The notes beneath the pieces were generated by a model. The model made no database searches and was not told the DNA's origin. It saw nothing but the letters and a program-made list of their open reading frames with translations. Of a DNA stretch of 43,252 nucleotides, positions 15,600 through 23,287 are shown piece by piece (the first letter of the stretch is position 1; each line of letters opens with the position of its first letter). Origin of the DNA: Clostridia bacterium (lineage in GTDB: Bacteria > Bacillota > Clostridia > Christensenellales > Aristaeellaceae); the NCBI GenBank assembly GCA_017430225.1, contig JAFRNK010000027.1, forward strand, positions 1 to 43,252, given 5' to 3'. A program made the translations under genes and the position numbers.

Positions 15600-17309
15600 T
15601 CACGCGTCATAGTTGACATTGCGGTTGGAAAACCGCATCGTGGCTGCCGTGCAGATCAGCAGGATCACAAAGAACACCAGCGATACCGCCGCGCCGCGTG
15701 CGGTGTGGAAATCCTTGAAGGTCAGGTTGTATATCCACTGGACCATCACGTTGGTGGAGGTGCCGGGTCCGCCGCCGGTCATGACGTCGACGCTCTGGAA
15801 AACTTTCATTGACGCGATGAACGTCGTCACGAACAGGAACAGGGTCGTGGGCGCCAGCAGGGGAATGGTGATGTACCGGAAACGCTGCACCCCGTCTGCT
15901 CCGTCAATGGCTGCAGCCTCGTAATAATCCTGGCTGATGCCCTTCATGGCGGAGAGATAGATCATCATGGCGTAGCCCACCACGCGCCATCCGGTCAACA
16001 GCAGAATACCCGAAAGGGCGCTGCTGGCGTCGATCAGCCAATGCGGGCCCTGTATGCCGAACAGCGCCAGTGTGTAGTTCAGAATACCTTCGCTCTGGCC
16101 GATGCCGGTAGCGATGGTACTGTACAGGATCCACTGGAACACTACCGCGCTGGTGGATACCGCGATGTATTTGGGCATAAACACGATGGTGCGCATGGTG
16201 TTGAAGGCGCGGGTCATGCGGTTGAAAAGCATGGCCAGCAGCATGCCGCCGACGAGTGTGATAAAGACCTCCCAGAACATGTAAATGCCGGTGATCTTCA
16301 GACTCTCCCAGAAATAGCGCTTGCCCGCGCCGTTGAAGAGCCAGTCAAAATTGGCAAAGGCAACAAAGTCCTGTTTGCCGGTCGTCAGCACCGACATATT
16401 GGTGAAGGAGATGCGAATCAGGTCGATGACCGGATAATATACGAACAGCAGGAAGAGCAGCAGCGCCGGCTCCACAAAAAACAGGTCCTTCATCCGTTCC
16501 CAGCGCTGCATGCGCATCATGATGCCGTTGAAAACCAGCACGAGCCCGCCAAGCAGGATGATGATCGCATAGCTCATAATGGCGCTGACAAGGGCGATGG
16601 GGACGTCGCCTTTGACAGACACGTAATACGTGCCCGCCGCAGGCAGCCGCAGGGTCACGGCGGCGACTGTCTTTCCCGCGTCAAAAGCGGGCACAGAGGC
16701 GGTATCGACTTCCTCGCCGGTCAGGCTGTTGTACAGCACGACCCGCCGTTCACGGTTCGTGAGGGAGGACAGGGCATACAGGCGCAGCTCGCAGGCGCCT
16801 TCCACGGTCATTTTCAGGCTGCGGTATTTGCTGCTGCCTGCGCCGGGAAATTTGACCGCCTTGCCGACTGTGAGCCCGTTGTCCAGGGTGAGCGGTGTGT
16901 CTTCCGCGATGACCAGCGTCTGGCGTTCCTTGGTGGCTGGGAACTGCAGCGAGCCGCCCTTCAGCGCTTTTTTGGATTCTCCTTCATCAAAATCATCCGC
17001 GTTGATCACCGAGGTATCCGCGCCGGTCAGTTCAGCGTAGAAAACGTGCATGCCGCTATCTTCGCCATCCACGTCAAATGCGCCGGAAACCGGCGTCCCC
17101 GTGCTGGTCGCCACTTCGCGGGCGATGAACACCTGGTCGGTCATCCAGCTCAGCGGGGCAATCTGCCAGTCGCCTGCCAAATAACCAAAAAGCCCCACCA
17201 GCATGATGAGGATTCCGAGGATGATTAAAACCAGACCGATATTACGCTGTGCTGGAGATATCAGCTTTCGCTCCCGCTGTTTCCAGTCAGGCACCTGCAT
17301 TCTATCCAT
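15600..17309 (-). CDS. Sugar ABC transporter permease, MalF/UgpA type with extracytoplasmic insertion
   Basis: This is the other permease of the same CUT1-type importer, 569 residues against about 300 for the usual family member. Residues about 22-45 form a first membrane span, and residues about 46-230 form a beta-rich, probably extracytoplasmic domain with repeated short strands (for example AGTYYVSVKGDVP). A second span covers about 235-262, and the canonical six-span core starts at about 277 with VEPALLLFLLFVYYPVIDLIR. The EAA loop YYEAAAIDGADGVQRFRYITIPLL is intact. The additional domain recalls the P2-loop domain of MalF, which touches the binding protein, but it sits at the N-terminus here. 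The ATG at 17309 has AAGGAAA upstream. A hairpin at 17390-17416 separates it from the binding-protein gene. Confidence 0.92.
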   Translation of the reverse strand: MDRMQVPDWKQRERKLISPAQRNIGLVLIILGILIMLVGLFGYLAGDWQIAPLSWMTDQVFIAREVATSTGTPVSGAFDVDGEDSGMHVFYAELTGADTSVINADDFDEGESKKALKGGSLQFPATKERQTLVIAEDTPLTLDNGLTVGKAVKFPGAGSSKYRSLKMTVEGACELRLYALSSLTNRERRVVLYNSLTGEEVDTASVPAFDAGKTVAAVTLRLPAAGTYYVSVKGDVPIALVSAIMSYAIIILLGGLVLVFNGIMMRMQRWERMKDLFFVEPALLLFLLFVYYPVIDLIRISFTNMSVLTTGKQDFVAFANFDWLFNGAGKRYFWESLKITGIYMFWEVFITLVGGMLLAMLFNRMTRAFNTMRTIVFMPKYIAVSTSAVVFQWILYSTIATGIGQSEGILNYTLALFGIQGPHWLIDASSALSGILLLTGWRVVGYAMMIYLSAMKGISQDYYEAAAIDGADGVQRFRYITIPLLAPTTLFLFVTTFIASMKVFQSVDVMTGGGPGTSTNVMVQWIYNLTFKDFHTARGAAVSLVFFVILLICTAATMRFSNRNVNYDA

Positions 17310-17389
17310 TTGGGTGTTTCCTTCGTCGCTTTATCGTTGCGGCCGGTGTGCCGCGATGCGGTTTCTACACGGATCTGTGTCATCAGGAA

Positions 17390-17416
17390 GGCAGGCGGGG
17401 ACATGCCCCGCCTGCC
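17390..17416 (-). repeat. Intercistronic hairpin between the binding-protein and permease genes
   Basis: The 11-base arms GGCAGGCGGGG and CCCCGCCTGCC are perfectly complementary around a 5-base loop, just after the binding-protein stop at 17428. There is no U-run, so it is more likely a 3'-end stabiliser or partial attenuator that lets the binding protein outnumber the permeases, as known for malE-malF. Confidence 0.75.
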
Positions 17417-17427
17417 GTATTGGCTGC

Positions 17428-18738
17428 TTATTTCACGGAATCCAGTTCGGCCTGGATTTCGACGGCCAGCTGATCAAGGGTCTCCTTGATCGGAGCGCCG
17501 TTGTTGTAGATTTCGCCCAGCGCTTCGCGCCAGAGGTTGCCGCAGTTGTTGTAGGCGGGATTCTGGTTGCGCGGGTTGATCCAGGAAGCCATCTTGATGA
17601 TGGGATCCATGGCCGGTTTCTTGGCCAGGTATTCCTGATACTCGGGCAGATTGACGACGCTGCCGCGGGTGGGCAGGTAGCCGGTATTGTCAGACCAGTA
17701 GAGGTTGATTTCCGGGCTGGCCATGAACATCATGAACTGCCATGCCGCATTCTTCTGGGCCTGAGACGCCTTGGCGGGGATAAAGATGGCCGCGCCGCCG
17801 ACTTCACTCTTGAAGGACTCGCCGTCGCTGCCGCCGGGCAGCCAGGCCATGCCGACTTCAAAACGGGCGCTCTCATCTTCCAGAGCGTTGACACGGTTGA
17901 CATAGGTGGTGTACAGGGAAGAAGTGTGGAAGACGGAGAACGCGCCGCCGGCGATGAACAGGTCGCGCATGTTGCTGGACGCGCCGCTGCCGATTGCATA
18001 ATAGGCATAGCCCTTGTCGATCCATTCCTTGATCTTCGTGTTCAGCTCTATGCTCTTTTCGCTGTTTACGTCGGTGGTGCCGTCTTCGGTGACGATCTGT
18101 ACGCCGTTGTTCTTGAACAGCATCTCATGATACCAGTAGTCCCAGCCGCCGAATACGGTGCCGTAACGCTTGGTGGTGCCGTCCTCGTTAAAGAGGGTGG
18201 CTTTCTGCAGGAAAGCGTCCATCTCGTCAATGGTCTTGGGCATTTCGATGCCTTCGGCCTCGGCTGCGGTCTTGTTGTAGTACATGCACTGGGTGGAGAT
18301 CAGGTAGGGCAGAGCGATCTGCTCGTCGTCATAGCTGGTGGAAGCCAGCAGACCTTCGCCGAAATCCTCGACATCGTAGCCATAGGCGTCGATGTAGGGA
18401 TCCAGTACTTCGCACAGCCCGGCAGCGCCGTAGGACGCGGGGTAGGAAGTATTGCAGCATACCAGGGCAGGCACGGTCTCAGCGGCCTCGGCGCCACGGA
18501 AAGCGGTGTCGATTTCAGTATAGCTGCCCATGTACTTGGGGACAACGGTGATGCCCATTTCGTTTTCGCTGTTGAACTTATTGACCATATACTCGATCTG
18601 CGGGTCGAACTGGCTCTCATGTGCGTGCCACCACTCGATGGTGATGGGTTCGAGTACGTCATACTCGGTAGCGGCCATGGCAGGTACCAGGCTCAGCAGC
18701 AGCGCTGCCGCCAGCAGCAATGCAAATAGTTTCTTCAT
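17428..18738 (-). CDS. Extracellular sugar-binding protein of an ABC importer (family 1)
   Basis: This is the extracytoplasmic substrate receptor of the importer encoded downstream. Its 436 residues start with a signal peptide MKKLFALLLAAALLLSLVPA, cleaved after AMA at about residue 22. No lipobox cysteine is present, which is unusual for a Gram-positive binding protein without an outer membrane. The body has the family 1 (UgpB/MalE-like) landmarks: ITIEWWHAHES near the N-terminus, TVPALVCCNTSYPASYGAAG, LPYLISTQCMYYNKTAAEA, and the C-terminal KNAAWQFMMFMASPEINLYWSDNTGYLPTR. Glycerol-3-phosphate- or oligosaccharide-type ligands are possible and the true ligand is unknown. An AAGGAGG site precedes the ATG. 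It is first in the operon behind a perfect-consensus promoter, and a hairpin follows at 17390-17416. Confidence 0.94.
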   Translation of the reverse strand: MKKLFALLLAAALLLSLVPAMAATEYDVLEPITIEWWHAHESQFDPQIEYMVNKFNSENEMGITVVPKYMGSYTEIDTAFRGAEAAETVPALVCCNTSYPASYGAAGLCEVLDPYIDAYGYDVEDFGEGLLASTSYDDEQIALPYLISTQCMYYNKTAAEAEGIEMPKTIDEMDAFLQKATLFNEDGTTKRYGTVFGGWDYWYHEMLFKNNGVQIVTEDGTTDVNSEKSIELNTKIKEWIDKGYAYYAIGSGASSNMRDLFIAGGAFSVFHTSSLYTTYVNRVNALEDESARFEVGMAWLPGGSDGESFKSEVGGAAIFIPAKASQAQKNAAWQFMMFMASPEINLYWSDNTGYLPTRGSVVNLPEYQEYLAKKPAMDPIIKMASWINPRNQNPAYNNCGNLWREALGEIYNNGAPIKETLDQLAVEIQAELDSVK

Positions 18739-18763
18739 AGATATGGACCTCCTTCAATATTGA

Positions 18764-18811
18764 TGCACGGATTTCTTGTCTCATAGCGAGAACCAACGAC
18801 AATTCCGTGCA
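18764..18811. promoter_or_regulatory. Inverted repeat in the leader of the sugar ABC operon (operator or attenuator)
   Basis: The half-sites TGCACGGA (18764-18771) and TCCGTGCA (18804-18811) are perfect inverted copies 32 bases apart. Further pairing exists inside after one mismatch. The repeat lies entirely between the predicted transcription start (about 18817) and the ribosome binding site. It could be a hairpin in the 5' leader or two operator half-sites for a sugar-responsive repressor. Confidence 0.6.
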
Positions 18812-18823
18812 TTTGTTGCCCAT

Positions 18824-18852
18824 ATTATACAATTATTGAAGATGAATGTCAA
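18824..18852 (-). promoter_or_regulatory. Perfect-consensus SigA promoter of the sugar ABC transporter operon
   Basis: On the minus strand a perfect TTGACA (18847-18852) stands exactly 17 bases from a perfect TATAAT (18824-18829). Transcription should start near 18817, about 79 bases before the binding-protein ATG. Such an ideal promoter usually needs a repressor, and the adjacent inverted repeat is the candidate site. Confidence 0.92.
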
Positions 18853-18865
18853 GGCATCTTTCAAA

Positions 18866-18897
18866 TTGGAAAGAAGTATGGTATAATCTGATGAAAA
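18866..18897 (+). promoter_or_regulatory. Extended -10 promoter of the MATE exporter gene
   Basis: TGGTATAAT (18889-18897) is an extended -10 element. A weak TTGGAA at 18866-18871 is 20 bases from the -10 box, longer than ideal. It is back-to-back with the ABC operon promoter, the two -35 regions being only about 14 bases apart. Confidence 0.65.
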
Positions 18898-18968
18898 GCC
18901 GCGGGAAGCCTTTGGGGGGTTACACTTGCGGGTCGGTCATACGAGTCATATTTGAGAGGGGGCGGCAT

Positions 18969-20339
18969 ATGCGCGCACAGGCGGACAAAGGCAATTTCGC
19001 GACGGGCAAAGTCTGGCGTCGCATTCTTTCGCAGGCGCTGCCCCTGACGCTCGCGGAAATCGTACAGGTCACCTATACGATCGTCGACCGCATTTATCTG
19101 GGCCATCTGTCCGAGCAGGACAGCATGGCGCTGATCGGGATCGGCGTCGCATTCCCGATCATTGCGCTGATCGCCGCTTTTACCAGCCTCTTCGGCCAGG
19201 GCGGCGCGCCGCTGTTCGCGATCGCCCGCGGAGCGGACAGGGACGACCGCGCCGTGCGCCTGCAGGGGTGCACATTTACATTGCTGCTGACTTCGGGCTG
19301 CGCGCTCACGGCCCTCTTCCTGCTGCTCAGGCGGCCGATGCTGATGCTGTTCGGCGCGAGCGAAGCGTCTTACCCTTACGCCGATGTGTATATGCAGGTG
19401 TACCTGCTGGGGACGCCTTTCACCATGATCGCTACGGGCATGAACGGCTTTATCAACGCGCAGGGTTATCCCCGCATCGGCATGGGGACGACCATTCTCG
19501 GCGCGGCGATCAACCTGGTGCTGGACCCGCTTTTCCTGTTCGTTTTCGGTTGGGGCATCCGCGGGGTGGCGGTCGCAACGGTCATCAGCCAGATCATGTC
19601 CTGTCTGTGGGTCATGCGTTTCCTGACCGGCAAGCAGGCGCAGCTGCCCCTGAAGCGAAAAGACATGCGCGTCGAAGGCTGCCTGCTCAAGGATATCGTC
19701 TCGCTCGGTATCGTTGGCTTCATCATGAAGGCGACCAACTCCCTGGTCCAGATCACGGCCAATTCGATGCTGCGCAATTACGGCGGCGACCTGTACGTAG
19801 GCGCGATGACAGTCGTCAATTCCGTGCGCGAAATCCTGGCGCTGCCGGTCACCGGCGTGACCAGCGGCGCTTCGCCGGTGCTGGGCTACAATTACGGCGC
19901 GAAGAAATATGAGCGCGTGCGTGCGGGCATTCGCTTTACCACGGTCACCGCGGTCAGCTATACCCTGCTGGCGTGGGTGCTCGTCCTATGGCAGGCACCA
20001 GCACTGACACGGCTGTTCACCGCGGATGCCGCGCTGCACGCCATCACGCCGCACGCGCTGAGGCTCTACTTCTTCGGGTTCTTCTTCCAGGCCTTCCAGG
20101 TGTCTGCGCAATCCACCTTCCAGGCGATCGGCGACGCAAAGCACGCGATCTTCTTCTCGCTGCTGCGCAAGGTGGTCATCGTGACGCCGCTCACCTTCCT
20201 TTTGCCGGCAATGGGGCTGGGAGTCGACGGTGTATTCTGGGCTGAACCGGTCTCCAACGCGCTGGGCGGGATGGCGGCGTTCCTGACGATGATGACGGTG
20301 ATCTATAACAGAAAGCTCAGGGAAAGCGATAGAGCATAA
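18969..20339 (+). CDS. MATE-family multidrug/sodium antiporter
   Basis: This is a twelve-span membrane exporter of the MATE family, which expels cationic drugs or metabolites against sodium or proton entry. Its 456 residues match the family length. The N-terminal half shows LPLTLAEIVQVTYTIVDRIYLGHL and the GIGVAFPI segment, with the equivalent in the second half at LGIVGFIMKATNSLVQITANSML and PVTGVTSGASPVLGYNYGAKKYERV, the latter being a strong MATE signature. I start at the ATG at 18969, preceded by a GAGAGGGGG stretch; the upstream in-frame residues to 18846 cross the promoter and are not coding. It is divergent from the sugar ABC operon and convergent with galM, sharing the terminator at 20356-20405. 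The substrate cannot be inferred. Confidence 0.93.
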   Translation: MRAQADKGNFATGKVWRRILSQALPLTLAEIVQVTYTIVDRIYLGHLSEQDSMALIGIGVAFPIIALIAAFTSLFGQGGAPLFAIARGADRDDRAVRLQGCTFTLLLTSGCALTALFLLLRRPMLMLFGASEASYPYADVYMQVYLLGTPFTMIATGMNGFINAQGYPRIGMGTTILGAAINLVLDPLFLFVFGWGIRGVAVATVISQIMSCLWVMRFLTGKQAQLPLKRKDMRVEGCLLKDIVSLGIVGFIMKATNSLVQITANSMLRNYGGDLYVGAMTVVNSVREILALPVTGVTSGASPVLGYNYGAKKYERVRAGIRFTTVTAVSYTLLAWVLVLWQAPALTRLFTADAALHAITPHALRLYFFGFFFQAFQVSAQSTFQAIGDAKHAIFFSLLRKVVIVTPLTFLLPAMGLGVDGVFWAEPVSNALGGMAAFLTMMTVIYNRKLRESDRA

Positions 20340-20355
20340 TAAGGCATAATAATAT

Positions 20356-20405
20356 GGCATAAGGCATCAATGAGGGATTTGAATTCACTGTGCCTTATGC
20401 CTTTT
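20356..20405. terminator. Terminator shared by the MATE gene and galM
   Basis: The 11-base arms GGCATAAGGCA (20356-20366) and TGCCTTATGCC (20391-20401) are perfectly complementary and are followed by TTTTGTTTTG on the plus strand. The minus-strand side is followed by ATATTATTATG, so it can act in both directions. Another GGCATAA copy lies just upstream at 20343. Confidence 0.85.
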
Positions 20406-20422
20406 GTTTTGTTTCCCGGTGA

Positions 20423-21469
20423 TTATTTGACGGAGAAAATGTACTGTGTGACAGACTTGAACGTCTCGCCTGCTTTCAGCACGGTGCTCGGGAATTCGGG
20501 ATGGTTCGGGCTGTCGGGATAATGCTGGGTTTCGAGGGCGAAGCCGGAATAGGGGGCGTACTGCTGGCCGTTGTGGCCCTTCTGGTGCAGGCCCTGGCCA
20601 GAGTAGAACTGGATGCCTGGCTGGTCGCTCATGACTGTCATCACGCGGCCGGAAGCGGGATCCTCGGCTTTCGCCAGTTCACGCAGGCCTTCGCCGGGGA
20701 CGCAGTAGTTCAGGTCGTAGCCGTTCGCATTCTCCAGCGCGTGGCATTCAGCCTTCTGGGCGAGTCCGTCGCCGACGCGCAGGCCGGCGCGCAGGTCCAG
20801 CGGGGTGCCGGCGATGCTGATGATGCGGCCGGTGGGGATCAGTTCGTCGTCCGTTTCGGTCGTTTTATCGGTGTGTACGGTGATGACGTGGTTGAGGATA
20901 TCACCTTCGCCCGCGAGATTGAAATAGGCGTGGTTGGTCAGGTTGATGACCGTATCCTGGTCGCAGTCCGCAAGATAGCGGATGGTCAGGGTGTTGCTGT
21001 TGTCGAACGCCATGGTCACCTGTATGCGCATCTTGCCGGGGAAGCCTTCTTCGCCGTCGTGGGAGACGTAGGTGAACAGCACTGCGTCTTCGGATTCGCT
21101 TTCCAGCGTTTCTGCTTTGAACCATTTAAACTGGAAGTTTTCAATACCGCCGTGCAGGCAGTTTTTCCCGTCGTTGGCAGGTACGTGATAGATCTTGCCG
21201 TTCAGCGGGAACTGCGCGTTGCCCAGGCGGTTGGCGAAGCGGCCGACGGTAGCGCCGATGCTGCCGTGGGATCCGAGATAAGGCGCGAGCTCGTCAAAAC
21301 CGAGATTGACTTCAGCGAGTTTTCCGCTGCGGTCGGGCACAATAATGCTGACGACGTGCGCGCCGAAATCCGTGACAGAGACGGAGGCGCCGGACGCGTT
21401 GGTCATGGTGAAAAGGGTCATCGTGCGCCCGTTCGGATCCTGGCCGAAGGGCTTCGTGGTGATGCTCAT
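20423..21469 (-). CDS. galM: Galactose mutarotase (aldose 1-epimerase)
   Basis: This cytosolic enzyme interconverts the alpha and beta anomers of galactose or glucose, feeding the Leloir pathway. The 348 residues carry all family signatures: GATVGRFANRLGNA, CLHGGIENFQFKW (His106), INLTNHAYFNLAG (His180, the catalytic acid) and FALETQHYPDSPNHPEFP (Glu313, the catalytic base). There is no signal peptide. An AAAGGAGGTCG ribosome binding site precedes the ATG at 21469. The promoter at 21509-21537 serves it alone. No galK, galT or galE is nearby. The neighbouring sugar importer may supply its substrate, but the two are separately transcribed. Confidence 0.97.
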   Translation of the reverse strand: MSITTKPFGQDPNGRTMTLFTMTNASGASVSVTDFGAHVVSIIVPDRSGKLAEVNLGFDELAPYLGSHGSIGATVGRFANRLGNAQFPLNGKIYHVPANDGKNCLHGGIENFQFKWFKAETLESESEDAVLFTYVSHDGEEGFPGKMRIQVTMAFDNSNTLTIRYLADCDQDTVINLTNHAYFNLAGEGDILNHVITVHTDKTTETDDELIPTGRIISIAGTPLDLRAGLRVGDGLAQKAECHALENANGYDLNYCVPGEGLRELAKAEDPASGRVMTVMSDQPGIQFYSGQGLHQKGHNGQQYAPYSGFALETQHYPDSPNHPEFPSTVLKAGETFKSVTQYIFSVK

Positions 21470-21508
21470 GAGAATCGACCTCCTTTGTGTGCTTTTGCGG
21501 TTGATGTT

Positions 21509-21537
21509 ATTGTAGCAGATGTTTGATAAAAGGTAAA
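21509..21537 (-). promoter_or_regulatory. Promoter of galM
   Basis: On the minus strand TTTACC (21532-21537) is separated by 17 bases from TACAAT (21509-21514), and the latter is extended by an upstream TGC. It is divergent from the Mrp gene promoter. Confidence 0.7.
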
Positions 21538-21569
21538 GCGTCCGCCGGTGAATCTTTCAATTTTTCTCC

Positions 21570-21598
21570 TTGTCTTTTTTGCCTTTTCGGGATAGAAT
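21570..21598 (+). promoter_or_regulatory. Promoter of the Mrp-ATPase gene run
   Basis: TTGTCT (21570-21575) and TAGAAT (21593-21598) are 17 bases apart, 65 bases before the ATG at 21664. It may drive the whole run mrp-yycJ-comEC-holA-rsmG, whose genes overlap or nearly touch. Confidence 0.65.
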
Positions 21599-21663
21599 AG
21601 CATGGAAGGTTCCGCCGGACGGCGTGCGCCTGCACAATATCATTAAATGAGGGTATTATCGCT

Positions 21664-22482
21664 ATGAGTGAATGCAATCATGACTGCTCCTCCTGCTCCC
21701 AGAACTGTTCGGACCGGGATCCGCGTTCCCTGCTGGCCGAACCGCATGCCGGAGCGTCGTTTGATAAGATCATCGCTGTGGTCAGCGGTAAGGGCGGTGT
21801 CGGCAAGTCTCTGGTCACGGGCCTGATGGCCGTCAACGCGCAGCGCGCGGGATTCCAGACGGCGATCCTGGACGCGGACGTGACCGGTCCTTCCGTGCCG
21901 AAAATGTTCGGCATCCATGACAAGGCCATGGGCACCGACACCGAGATCTATCCGCTGATCAGCAAGACCGGCATTAAAACCATGTCCCTGAACAACCTGC
22001 TGGAGGACGAAACCTCTCCGGTCGTCTGGCGCGGCCCGGTGATCGCGGGAACGGTCAAACAGTTCTGGACCGACGTGGACTGGGGACGCAACGACGTGAT
22101 GTTCATCGACATGCCTCCCGGAACCGGGGACGTACCGCTGACCGTGTTCCAGAGCATTCCGGTGACGGGCATCATCGTGGTCACTTCCCCGCAGGAACTG
22201 GTATCCATGATCGTGGAAAAGGCCGTCAACATGGCTGGAATGATGAAAATTCCTGTGCTGGGTCTGGTCGAAAACATGAGTTACGCCGTCTGCCCGGACT
22301 GCGGCAAGCATATTCCGGTATTCGGCGAGAGCCATGTCGCCGAGGTGGCTGCCAAGTACAGCCTGCCGGTACTCGGGCGCATCCCGATCAATCCCAAACT
22401 GGCTGCTGCCTGTGATGCCGGCCTGATCGAGCTTTTCGAAGGCGACTGGCTGGACGCGGCGCTGAAAGCTGTCATGGGTTGA
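21664..22482 (+). CDS. Mrp/NBP35-family Fe-S carrier ATPase
   Basis: This is a cytosolic P-loop ATPase of the Mrp/ApbC/NBP35 family, which carries iron-sulfur clusters to apoproteins. Its 272 residues open with a cysteine-rich head (Cys4, Cys8, Cys11, Cys15), as in NBP35-type proteins. The deviant Walker A GKGGVGKS (residues 42-49), DADVTGPSVPKMFG, IDMPPGTGD and SPQELV follow, and then a CPDC pair (Cys210, Cys213), the cluster-binding site at the dimer interface. A GAGGG sequence lies before the ATG. The next gene begins 5 bases after its stop. It may serve as the carrier for the SMS-like SufBC machinery encoded on the opposite strand of this window, but that is inference. Confidence 0.93.
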   Translation: MSECNHDCSSCSQNCSDRDPRSLLAEPHAGASFDKIIAVVSGKGGVGKSLVTGLMAVNAQRAGFQTAILDADVTGPSVPKMFGIHDKAMGTDTEIYPLISKTGIKTMSLNNLLEDETSPVVWRGPVIAGTVKQFWTDVDWGRNDVMFIDMPPGTGDVPLTVFQSIPVTGIIVVTSPQELVSMIVEKAVNMAGMMKIPVLGLVENMSYAVCPDCGKHIPVFGESHVAEVAAKYSLPVLGRIPINPKLAAACDAGLIELFEGDWLDAALKAVMG

Positions 22483-22486
22483 CGCG

Positions 22487-23287
22487 GTGAGCATGATCTT
22501 TTGCCCGCTGTACAGCGGGTCGAGCGGCAACTGCGCTTATCTGAGCGACGGAGAGACCGGTATCCTGATCGATGCCGGTCTTTCCGGCAAACAGATCACG
22601 GACGCGCTGAACCTGATCGGCGTACTGCCTGAATCCCTGGCGGGGATCGTCATCACGCACGAGCATTCGGACCACGTGAAGAGCGCCGGCATCCTGAGCC
22701 GCCGCTATCATTTGCCGATCTACGCGAACGAAGGCACCTGGCAGGGGATGGCGAAGCAGGTCGGCGTGATCCCTCCCGGCCTGGGCAGGACGTTCGAAAC
22801 GGGACGGGATTTCTATGTCGACGGGCTGGCGGTGCATCCGTTCGCGATCCCGCACGACGCCAACGATCCCGTCGGTTTCCGCGTATATGCAGGCGCGCGC
22901 AGCGTCGCAACGGCGACGGACATGGGCTATGTGCGCAAGGAAGTGCTGGAAGACCTGCGCGGAGCGGATATGGTCCTGTTCGAAAGCAACCACGATCCGG
23001 AAATGCTCATGCACAATCCACACTATTCCAGCACACTGAAGCAGCGCATTCTGGGGCGTCATGGCCACCTGAGCAACGAGGCCTGCGGGAAGGGCATCTG
23101 CGCCCTCGCGGAGCGCGACGTGCGGCATGTGGTTCTCGGCCATCTGAGCGGGGAAAACAACACCCCTGAACTGGCGATGGATACGTCCCTCAAAATCCTG
23201 ACACAGGCGGGCATCACGCCGAATCAGGATGTCAACCTGTATATGGCCTGGCGTGACCATGTGGGACAGGTTTATACAATCAGTTAA
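22487..23287 (+). CDS. WalJ/YycJ-family metallo-beta-lactamase-fold hydrolase
   Basis: This 266-residue cytosolic protein is made of one metallo-beta-lactamase fold of the YycJ/WalJ/VicX type, implicated in DNA processing and in the coordination of cell wall and division. It shows the opening LYSGSSGNCAYLSDGETGILIDAGLS, the metal-binding THEHSDH (residues 57-63), a YANEGTW segment, and the later SNHDPEML and GHLSGENN motifs. The start is GTG at 22487 or ATG at 22493; neither has a strong ribosome binding site, so coupling to the upstream gene is likely. In Bacilli this gene sits with walRK, which are not present here. It overlaps the start of comEC by about 29 bases if the ATG at 23259 is used. 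Confidence 0.9.
   Translation: MSMIFCPLYSGSSGNCAYLSDGETGILIDAGLSGKQITDALNLIGVLPESLAGIVITHEHSDHVKSAGILSRRYHLPIYANEGTWQGMAKQVGVIPPGLGRTFETGRDFYVDGLAVHPFAIPHDANDPVGFRVYAGARSVATATDMGYVRKEVLEDLRGADMVLFESNHDPEMLMHNPHYSSTLKQRILGRHGHLSNEACGKGICALAERDVRHVVLGHLSGENNTPELAMDTSLKILTQAGITPNQDVNLYMAWRDHVGQVYTIS

Noticed and set aside
18846-18968. N-terminal extension of the MATE exporter
   Set aside because: It would include the gene's own -10 box and shows no conserved MATE residues.
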